DNA of 64,000 bases from JAAYCI01 sp031551695 (lineage in GTDB: Bacteria > Bacillota > Clostridia > Oscillospirales > Ruminococcaceae). Position 1 is the stretch's first letter. Every line of letters begins with the position of its first letter. Location: assembly GCA_031551695.1 (NCBI GenBank), contig JAVBNG010000006.1:1-64000 (forward strand), given 5' to 3'. The position numbers were made by a program, and so were the translations under genes. Positions 34,391 to 41,067 of this stretch are shown here, piece after piece. The notes under the pieces were generated by a model. That model ran no database searches. It was not told the origin of the DNA and saw nothing but the letters and a program-made list of their open reading frames with translations.

Positions 34391-34761
34391 GGGGATGTAA
34401 AGGTTTCGACAGGGGGCGTGAAACAGGAGCAGCGGGTAGTGGTGCGGCCACACTTTAAACGCCGCAAAACAATAATTAACGACAACATTGTTCGTTTCAA
34501 CAGCAACGCTCGCGTTGCTGTCGCGGCCTAATAACGGCCGCCGTCCGCCCGTTGCCACCTTAGCGACGGATACGGGCGTCATTTAACTAGGTGAACGTGA
34601 GCGCCCCTAAGCTTTGCAGGGCGCCATGAACTGATGAAGCTACCGACGCGGCGGCCCGTTTGCCGGCCTGCCGCCGGGGGAACCTTGTAGGCAAGCTGCA
34701 CCCGGAGATACTGCTGCGGATTGTTTTCTGGACACGGGTTCGATTCCCGTCATCTCCACCA
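34391..34761 (+). ncRNA. ssrA: Transfer-messenger RNA
   Basis: One-piece tmRNA of 371 bases. The 5' end GGGGATGTAAAGGTTTCGAC and the 3' end with GGTTCGATTCCCGTCATCTCC-ACCA form the tRNA-like domain; the acceptor stem pairs GGGGATG with CATCTCC. The tag reading frame ends at TAA TAA (34529-34534) and codes for a C-terminus ARVAVAA. With the resume codon CGC at 34463, which has A at position -4, the tag is Ala plus 22 codons, longer than most. No separate promoter is evident; a UUCG-capped hairpin (34363-34378) separates it from smpB. Confidence 0.96.
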
Positions 34762-34773
34762 TGAATAAATGCT

Positions 34774-34812
34774 GTCAATTCGTTTAAAATTGACGGCGTT
34801 TTTCTATTATTT
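34774..34812 (+). terminator. Terminator after ssrA
   Basis: The arms GTCAATT (34774-34780) and AATTGAC (34788-34794) are followed by GTTTTTCTATTATTT. Confidence 0.75.
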
Positions 34813-34890
34813 ACCCCACTTTGTACCGGCCGTGGTATAATAAAAAAAGTTGCGTTGGTTTTTTTATGCCGGTGTACAGGAGGCTATGCG

Positions 34891-35961
34891 ATGAAACGTC
34901 TGAACCAATCCTTACGTAAGACCCTTGGCGCGCGGGAGTGGCGGTTGCTTGTGGTGGTGGTGGCCATAACGTTTGTACTGGCCTGCATCAACGCATACTA
35001 CTTTTATGTGCTGAAGCTGCGCACGGCGCTGTTTTGGAACCTGGGGCTCGCCATGCTTCCCATGGTATTTGCTGTGCCGTTGGTGTATACGGTAAAGCGC
35101 GGTGGCCTGCAGTGGCTTGCGGTTTTAATGGGCTTTTTGTGGCTGGTATTTTTCCCAAACGCTCCCTATATGCTTACAGACCTTGTCCATTTGGACCTGT
35201 ATACCCACTTTGACGCCACCGGCGCGGCCAGCCAGTCCGTGCTGCCTTGGCTGGGGCTTGTACACATCGAACTGGGCGTGTTTCTGGGTTGCCTGTATGG
35301 CCTGCTTTCGCTTTACATGCTGCAAAGCCTTGTGGCAAAAAGGTTTGGCAAGTTGGTTGGCTGGGTGTTCAGTGGGTTTGTATGCGCTTTAAGCGGTGTC
35401 GCCATTTATATCGGCCGCTTTTTGCGGCTCAATACGTGGGACATTGCAACCCGCCCCCTTGGCTTGTTAAAAGAAATTTTTGGCGTGCTGGGGCGGGGAA
35501 TGGTTAAACTGTCCATCTTGTTTGCGTTTTTAACATTGGTGGTATACATCCTGTTTTATGCCACGTTTTCCGCAGCAAAAAATAAGGAGGCCGATGAGGA
35601 AATGGAATTTGACCCTTCCAAACTGGCCTATTGCGGCCTGTATTGCCCGCAGTGTTCTTTTTTAGTGGCGTGCGAAACACGGAACATGAGGCATGTGGCG
35701 AACATGCCCGAAAAGTATGCCCGTTTCAGGGACATGCGCTTTGAGGAGCTTGCCTGCGGCGGCTGCAAAGGTGCAAACAACTGCGGCCCCTGCGGCATCA
35801 AGGATTGCGCGGAGCAAAAGAGCGTGGCGCACTGTGCCGCGTGCGGGCGCTTCCCGTGCGAAACGCTGCTTGCCTTTGCCGCCGACGGCGTACCGCACCA
35901 CGCCGCGGCGCTGGAAAACCTGAAAACGATCCGGGCCGTGGGGGGAAACGGCGTGGTTTGA
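34891..35961 (+). CDS. DUF1361-DUF3795 fusion membrane protein
   Basis: A 356-residue protein in two parts. Residues 1 to about 232 are a multi-helix membrane domain matching DUF1361 (FFPNAPYMLTDLVHL...FLGCLYGL...RFLRLNTWDI). Residues 238 to 356 are a cytosolic Cys-rich DUF3795 module (LAYCGLYCPQCSFLVAC, CGGCKGANNCGPCGIKDC, CAACGRFPCE), likely metal-binding. The start ATG 34891 has AGGAGG at 34878-34883. At the junction an in-frame ATG (35602, residue 238) is preceded by AAGGAGG (35584-35590), so the second domain may also be made separately. Function of neither domain is known. Confidence 0.8.
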   Translation: MKRLNQSLRKTLGAREWRLLVVVVAITFVLACINAYYFYVLKLRTALFWNLGLAMLPMVFAVPLVYTVKRGGLQWLAVLMGFLWLVFFPNAPYMLTDLVHLDLYTHFDATGAASQSVLPWLGLVHIELGVFLGCLYGLLSLYMLQSLVAKRFGKLVGWVFSGFVCALSGVAIYIGRFLRLNTWDIATRPLGLLKEIFGVLGRGMVKLSILFAFLTLVVYILFYATFSAAKNKEADEEMEFDPSKLAYCGLYCPQCSFLVACETRNMRHVANMPEKYARFRDMRFEELACGGCKGANNCGPCGIKDCAEQKSVAHCAACGRFPCETLLAFAADGVPHHAAALENLKTIRAVGGNGVV

Positions 35962-36131
35962 GGGCTTCCAGGCCGGCCTGCAATGTGAATGCGGCGCGCG
36001 CAAATTCTGGTATTGCGGCTGTGCGGCGCATGACAAGACACAGACATTGTGCAAAACGGAGAAATTTCACATTTATGTGTAAAACCCCATCTGTGTTGCG
36101 TTTGGCAAAGTGGCAAAGGCGGGCGTCGGCC

Positions 36132-36160
36132 TTGAAAGAAAGACAGGAAGATGTTATAAT
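36132..36160 (+). promoter_or_regulatory. Strong promoter for the Nif11-like small gene
   Basis: TTGAAA (36132-36137), 17-base spacer, consensus TATAAT (36155-36160) preceded by TGT, an extended -10. It is one of the best promoter matches in the window. The leader is about 40 bases. Confidence 0.8.
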
Positions 36161-36207
36161 TTTATCATCGGCATTGCCGGAATAAACAGATTGATGGAGG
36201 AGTTACC

Positions 36208-36405
36208 ATGTCTGACATTCTTGGGATTCTGAAAAAACTTTCGAGCGACCCGGGCCTGCTTGACCAGTTGAAATCCACCAAAACCCCGGAGGATATCGTT
36301 GCGCTGGCAAAGGCAAACGGCGTGGATGTCTCCCTTGACGACGTGAAAAAAGCGCTGAGCGAAAAAGAGAAGTACAAGGGCCTGCTTGACCATTTGATGA
36401 AATAA
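36208..36405 (+). CDS. Nif11-like small protein
   Basis: A 65-residue acidic/basic helical protein: ILGILKKLSSDPGLLDQLKS, then TPEDIVALAKANGVDVSLDDV. This is the Nif11 pattern (short helix, DPxLxxxLK, TPEEVVALAKxxGxxxSLxEL) that also makes up RiPP leader peptides. Here there is no Gly-Gly cleavage site and no Cys- or Ser-rich core after it, and no lanthionine or radical-SAM maturase next door. A strong promoter, a good ribosome-binding site and its own terminator make it a real, monocistronic gene. Function unknown. Confidence 0.8.
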   Translation: MSDILGILKKLSSDPGLLDQLKSTKTPEDIVALAKANGVDVSLDDVKKALSEKEKYKGLLDHLMK

Positions 36406-36417
36406 GCTGCACGCACT

Positions 36418-36446
36418 TGCCCGGGCCACCGGCCCGGGCATTTTTG
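36418..36446 (+). terminator. Terminator of the Nif11-like gene
   Basis: A perfect 10-bp stem (TGCCCGGGCC at 36418-36427 with GGCCCGGGCA at 36431-36440, loop ACC) is followed by TTTTT. Confidence 0.9.
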
Positions 36447-36578
36447 CGCCTGTGAGGGGGCGAATGTTCGGGTATCGGCAACATCTTGTTTACACATACT
36501 CCAAAAATTCGCGCGGGTGGCCATGGTAGGATGGTGGTGATAATTGCGCTATTTTTTTACCAAACGGAGGTAACCACC

Positions 36579-37037
36579 ATGAACAGCAATGAAAGCCTGA
36601 TTGTGATGATTTTTAAAGATGCTGCCGATGCCGCACGGGCGGAGAGCAGCCTTGGCGTGATGAACGAGAAGAACGAGATTGCCCTTGGCAACGTGGTAAT
36701 GCTGCGGGCAAAGGAAAACGGCGAGTTTGAGCGTGTGAAACGGGAGCTGAACGGCGAGGGGATGTCCACGCTGGTGGGTATGGGCATTGGAGGCCTGGCC
36801 ACGCTGTTCGCAGGGCCCATGCTGTTTTTCATCGGGATGCTTACCGGTACTGCCGTGGGGGCGGGCGTGGGGTATAACGCGAAAAAAATCAGCAAATCCT
36901 TTGTGGAAGACGTGAAAAAAGAAATGAAGCCGGGGGATATGGCCGTGATTGCAAACTGCAGGGAATTGAAGTCCGGCATTTTGATGGAAAACATGCAAAA
37001 CTACGAAAATGCCAAATTTTACTGTACGGGCTGCTGA
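36579..37037 (+). CDS. DUF1269 domain-containing protein
   Basis: A 152-residue protein opening ESLIVMIFKDAADAARAESSL, a ferredoxin-like region, with a hydrophobic Gly-rich hairpin in the middle (LVGMGIGGLATLFAGPMLFFIGMLTGTAVGAGVGY) that looks membrane-inserted, then a basic-acidic C-terminal part. It matches the DUF1269 pattern. ATG 36579 follows GGAGGTAACCACC; the frame is open from 36486. No function is known for the family, and no operon partner is evident. Confidence 0.75.
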   Translation: MNSNESLIVMIFKDAADAARAESSLGVMNEKNEIALGNVVMLRAKENGEFERVKRELNGEGMSTLVGMGIGGLATLFAGPMLFFIGMLTGTAVGAGVGYNAKKISKSFVEDVKKEMKPGDMAVIANCRELKSGILMENMQNYENAKFYCTGC

Positions 37038-37071
37038 AACCTCTTACAGCTTGTTCCCTAATGTAAGTAAC

Positions 37072-37109
37072 GGCAATACGGGGCGCTCGTCTGAGCGCCC
37101 CGTATTGCC
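37072..37109. terminator. Large hairpin between convergent DUF1269 and permease genes
   Basis: A perfect 17-bp stem (37072-37088 with 37093-37109, loop GTCT) sits in the 89-base gap between two convergent genes. There is no T-run on either side, so it may be a transcript-end stabiliser rather than a classical terminator. Confidence 0.6.
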
Positions 37110-37126
37110 GCGTATTGTATCGTCAT

Positions 37127-38641
37127 TTACTCGTGGCGGATGGCCTCGAGGGAAGATATTTTTACAGCTTTATTTGCCGGGGCGATGCCGGACAAAATAC
37201 CCACGCAGGTGGCGAATAGCAAAGCCAGAACAACCAGCCACAGAGGAATCACGGAGAGTTTGGTATCCGGCATTGCGGAGGTAAGGCCCCCAAGGCCGAA
37301 CATGGACGCTACGTCGATGCCGCCTTCAATGCCAAGAAGGGCCAGCAGTTTCGGCAGATTGTTCAGCAAAAAGCCCAAAATGACGCTGACCGCCACGCCA
37401 ATGATACCGCCCACGAAGCCGATGGCGCCGGATTCGATCAAAAACATAGTGCGGATATTTTTGAGCCGGCAGCCCAGCACCTTCATGACGCCAATTTCTT
37501 TGGTGCGCTCGTAAATGGCCATGGTCATGGTGTTCATGATGTTCAGCGCTGCAACGAACAGGCTGACCGCCGCAAGGCCGCCCAGCATCATCTGCGTTTG
37601 GGCCACCTGGCCCTGCAGCGTTTTGCGTTCCTCGCTCATGGAATACAGTTGGTAGCCGTACTCCTGGATGGCCTGTTCAATGTCCGGCATATTGTCCACG
37701 TTATCGGCTTTTACATACACCTGGTCGTAGCCGCCAACCTGCGTGGTATTGTCTCCGCCGCCGCCATAGTACATGCCGCCGCGGCTGCTGGAAGGCGTTT
37801 CGCCGGTGGTTTTGTAATAGTCCTTTTCCAGGGTGTTCATCACGTCCAGCGGGACGATGACGCTGTACATCAGCTCCCAGTCACTGGTGTCGGCGTGCAG
37901 CATGCCAACCACCTGCACCTTATAGTCCTTGTATTTGGCCTCGTTGGTGTCTTCGTCATTGCCCACCTGCATGCGGTAGATGAGCGGGGTGTTCATCAGG
38001 TCGATAAATCCTTCCTCCGGGTTCAGCAGTTTGCCGTCCTCGTCATACTTCGGCAAATTAAGAGGAGCGCCTGCACCGTAATCTTCACCGTCGGAGTAGA
38101 TAGGAAAGTTCATTCGGTCGGGGTTTTGTTGGCTTTTGCTCGTATCCTCAAGGTTGAACCAGCTGTAATCGCTTATCAAAACAGGGATGGTGTCGCTGGG
38201 GTAGCGCACATTGAGGGGGAAATAGGTGCCTGCTATCAGCTCGTAGCCCATGGGTTCCACGGCGTCCGGGTCCATGCCGATCAAACTGGCGTTCATTTGG
38301 TAGCGGTCGTTCATGCCGGCAGCGAACTGGCCGTATACCACGTTCGAGTTTTTGGTGGGGGTAGCGGCCACCACGTGAGGAATATTGTGGAAATTGGCCA
38401 CCATGCTGTCGTCAAGGTCCGGCGTGCCCTGCTGGGCGCCGTAGCTCATCACTTCAATTTTGGTAAGGTCGCCCCAGTTTGCCAGCATGGTCTCGATGGC
38501 GTTGCGCACGGCAAGACCCAGCGACACCATGACGATGATGGCACAAACACCCACCACCACGCCGATGATGGTGAGGGCCGTGCGGCCAAGGCGGCGGCGC
38601 AGGTTGTCGGTGGAATAGCGGAACAAGTCGCCCACTTTCAT
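37127..38641 (-). CDS. ABC transporter permease, MacB-like
   Basis: A 504-residue permease with the MacB topology: N-terminal membrane helix (LTIIGVVVGVCAIIVMVSLG), a large extracellular domain of about 300 residues, and three C-terminal helices with the FtsX-like core (ALNIMNTMTMAIYERTKEIGVMKVLGC). The outer domain carries a Ser/Gly-rich insert (SSSRGGMYYGGGGD). ATG 38641 is chosen because GGAGG lies 8 bases upstream. It is the last gene of the ATPase-exported protein-permease set at 41039-37127. The substrate is unknown; relatives export peptides or lipoproteins or act as mechanotransmitters. Confidence 0.88.
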   Translation of the reverse strand: MKVGDLFRYSTDNLRRRLGRTALTIIGVVVGVCAIIVMVSLGLAVRNAIETMLANWGDLTKIEVMSYGAQQGTPDLDDSMVANFHNIPHVVAATPTKNSNVVYGQFAAGMNDRYQMNASLIGMDPDAVEPMGYELIAGTYFPLNVRYPSDTIPVLISDYSWFNLEDTSKSQQNPDRMNFPIYSDGEDYGAGAPLNLPKYDEDGKLLNPEEGFIDLMNTPLIYRMQVGNDEDTNEAKYKDYKVQVVGMLHADTSDWELMYSVIVPLDVMNTLEKDYYKTTGETPSSSRGGMYYGGGGDNTTQVGGYDQVYVKADNVDNMPDIEQAIQEYGYQLYSMSEERKTLQGQVAQTQMMLGGLAAVSLFVAALNIMNTMTMAIYERTKEIGVMKVLGCRLKNIRTMFLIESGAIGFVGGIIGVAVSVILGFLLNNLPKLLALLGIEGGIDVASMFGLGGLTSAMPDTKLSVIPLWLVVLALLFATCVGILSGIAPANKAVKISSLEAIRHE

Positions 38642-38710
38642 GCAAAGGTCCTCCAGGAAATGGGAATGCGTGCCTTGCGGCGCGGTGTGCGTGCGGCAAG
38701 GCAAAAAAGG

Positions 38711-40198
38711 TTATTCTTCTTCTTCGTCGTAATCATCGTCAAGCGCCGCGTCTTTTTTCTTTTTGCGGCGCTTTGCCAGTACCACAACCGTCACGGCGCC
38801 GGCGGCAACCGCGGCCGTGCCCACGCCCACCCATACAAGGGGAGAAATGCCGGTCGGCTCTTCGGGTAATTCGTCGACGGGCAAGGGCTCTTCGGTGCCG
38901 CCGCCACCTTCGGAAACAGTGACGACAAAATCACTGGTGAGGCTTTTCCCTTCGCCAAGAGAGTTTTCATACCCCACCACAAGGGTGGCGTTGTATTCGC
39001 CCGGCGTGTTGGACATAACTACAAAATCGGCGCTGCTTTGCGAGTTTCCTTTGATAGAGCCAAGGTAAACCTCGCCGTCTGCGAAGTACAGGTCGCCGCC
39101 GGTTACGGAAAGGGTGACGTTATACACGTCACCAATGCCTTTGTTGATAAGAGTGACGGAGGCGTAGCCCATGTCTTGGGTGCCGGCGGTGATGAAGTCC
39201 GGGATGCTTTTGGAGAGGATCTCGAATCGTTCCGGCTGGTACACCGGAACGGTGAGTTCCGTCTGGTCGCTCACCTTTTCGCCGCTTTGGGAATCCACGC
39301 CGTTTAGCGTGAGGGTGAGGGTGTAACTGCCTTCCTCGGCCACGGCGCTGGCCATCAGGTCAAACACGGCGTTAAAGGTGGTGTTTGGGGCCACGGTGCC
39401 GACATACACTGTGCTTGTGCCGGTGGTGAAGGTGATCTCCTTCGGCAGGGCCAGCGTGGCCGTGACATTTTCAACCGCATAGCTGCCATTGGTGGTCATT
39501 GCCTCGATGGCAAGCTTGAACGGCGCGCCGGCTGCAAGGGTGCCCGTACCATAGCTGGCGCTTTTCACCACAAAGTTTGTGCCGCGCGTGATGGTAGAGT
39601 CGCTGCCGGAATCGGAGGAATCCGGCGCCACATACTCCACCACTTTGTTCAGGGTCAGGCTCACGGTGCCGTAGGGCACGGCGTCCAGCCCTTTGTAGTA
39701 GATGTCGCATTCCAGGCCATTGCCGGTGCCGGTGTAAGAGAGATGGTAAGTCACGGTGTAGTCTACCCGGTCCGATTTGATTTTAAAATTGGAAATTGGC
39801 GGAGAATCGGTGACAACACCGTCTGCACCTGCGGCAATAAAAAATGAAGAGGAATTGAGCCGTATTTGAGGGTCCCGTGATTTTTTGTTCAACGCGTCAA
39901 CCACTTCGCTGCGTTTATCCGAAATGTGCAGCACCAGCGTGAAACGGGTGTCCATGTGGATTTTCTGGTCGCCGGAAGCGATATCATTCAACTCATAGCC
40001 GGTAACTTCCAGCCCGCCGGAAGAGACGTCCGAGGGGTCATCGCTGTCGTCGCTGCCGGAGGAGCCGGAGGAACTGGCGGCTGCCGTAACCGCCGCGTCC
40101 TCTGTGCCTTCCGCCCGCACTGTCAGCGGTACGATCACCGACGCCATCAGTGACAGTAAAATAAGTGCCGCTCCCATAATTGCGATTACCTTTTTCAT
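38711..40198 (-). CDS. Exported COG1361-like surface protein with C-terminal anchor
   Basis: A 495-residue protein with a signal peptide (KKVIAIMGAALILLSLMASVIVPLTVRA), a Ser/Gly/Asp-rich spacer (about residues 37-60), three or four beta-rich repeat regions of the CARDB/NEW3 type (for example SASYGTGTLAAGAPFKLAIE and ASVTLINKGIGDVYNVTLSV), then a Pro/Glu linker, one membrane helix (PLVWVGVGTAAVAAGAVTVVVLA), a basic stop-transfer KRRKKKK and an acidic tail. Such proteins are commonly encoded with MacB-type ABC genes and may be accessory or substrate-binding subunits. It lies between the ATPase and permease genes. Confidence 0.82.
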   Translation of the reverse strand: MKKVIAIMGAALILLSLMASVIVPLTVRAEGTEDAAVTAAASSSGSSGSDDSDDPSDVSSGGLEVTGYELNDIASGDQKIHMDTRFTLVLHISDKRSEVVDALNKKSRDPQIRLNSSSFFIAAGADGVVTDSPPISNFKIKSDRVDYTVTYHLSYTGTGNGLECDIYYKGLDAVPYGTVSLTLNKVVEYVAPDSSDSGSDSTITRGTNFVVKSASYGTGTLAAGAPFKLAIEAMTTNGSYAVENVTATLALPKEITFTTGTSTVYVGTVAPNTTFNAVFDLMASAVAEEGSYTLTLTLNGVDSQSGEKVSDQTELTVPVYQPERFEILSKSIPDFITAGTQDMGYASVTLINKGIGDVYNVTLSVTGGDLYFADGEVYLGSIKGNSQSSADFVVMSNTPGEYNATLVVGYENSLGEGKSLTSDFVVTVSEGGGGTEEPLPVDELPEEPTGISPLVWVGVGTAAVAAGAVTVVVLAKRRKKKKDAALDDDYDEEEE

Positions 40199-40241
40199 CC
40201 AATGCCTCTCTCTGTGTTTGTTTGCTTGCGCCCGTGCCGTG

Positions 40242-41039
40242 CTATGCCTGTTTGGCCGGTTTGATTGGGGACGAAGTGTCCGGCTCGTCCGGCGTTTCGT
40301 CGCCTTCGATGCCCGCGAACAGCGCCGCCCGGTTTTTCGCCTTTTCTTCGTCTGTAAACACCACGTTGCTGACGATTTTTCCGTCGGCCAGTGTAACAAT
40401 GCGGTCTCCCACGGTGGAAAGTTCCCGTTCGTGGGTCACCATTACAATGGTAACGCCGTCGTTCACGCTGCGCTCCAGCATGGTGCGCAGCACCTGGTGG
40501 GAGGTTTTGCTGTCCAGGTTGCCGGTGGGCTCGTCGGCAAAAATGACCTTCGGTTTTGCCACAAACGCCCGGGCAATGCCAACGCGCTGCTGCTGGCCGC
40601 CGCTCATTTCGGTGGGGCGGTGGTTTGCGCGCTTTGCCAGGCCCATGCGTTTTAGCTCGGCCTTTGCGCGCTTCAGGCGCTTCGTTCTGGGCATTCCCAT
40701 GAACATCAGCGGCAGGGCCACGTTTTCAGCCGCCGTAAGCTGGGCCAGCAGGTTGTAGCTTTGGAATATGAAGCCCAGGTTTTGCTGGCGAAACAGGCTG
40801 AGCTGGTTTTCGTCCATAGCGGTTACTTTTTTGCCGTTGATGGCAACCAAACCTTTTGTGGGCTTTTCCAGGCCCGCCAGCATGTTCAGCAGCGTGGATT
40901 TACCGCTGCCGGACGCGCCCACGATGCAGCAGATTTCGCCGGGTTCGATCTCAAGGTCCAGCCCGGCAAGGGCCACTACCTTTTCATCACCCACATGGTA
41001 TACTTTTTTCAGGCTTTCTACACGGATCATGGGGGCCAT
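40242..41039 (-). CDS. ABC transporter ATP-binding protein, MacB/LolD type
   Basis: A 265-residue nucleotide-binding subunit with Walker A GASGSGKST, Q-loop region FIFQSYNLLAQLTAAENV, signature MSGGQQQRVGIARA, Walker B VIFADEPTGNLD and switch His in VTHEREL. The C-terminal tail after about residue 230 is charged and Pro-rich. Three in-frame ATGs occur close together; ATG 41039 has GGAG at about 7 bases. It begins 28 bases after nadE, so it is probably on the same message, and pairs with the two genes downstream. Confidence 0.92.
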   Translation of the reverse strand: MAPMIRVESLKKVYHVGDEKVVALAGLDLEIEPGEICCIVGASGSGKSTLLNMLAGLEKPTKGLVAINGKKVTAMDENQLSLFRQQNLGFIFQSYNLLAQLTAAENVALPLMFMGMPRTKRLKRAKAELKRMGLAKRANHRPTEMSGGQQQRVGIARAFVAKPKVIFADEPTGNLDSKTSHQVLRTMLERSVNDGVTIVMVTHERELSTVGDRIVTLADGKIVSNVVFTDEEKAKNRAALFAGIEGDETPDEPDTSSPIKPAKQA

Positions 41040-41067
41040 TGGCATTCTCCATTCTTGCCGGTCGGTT

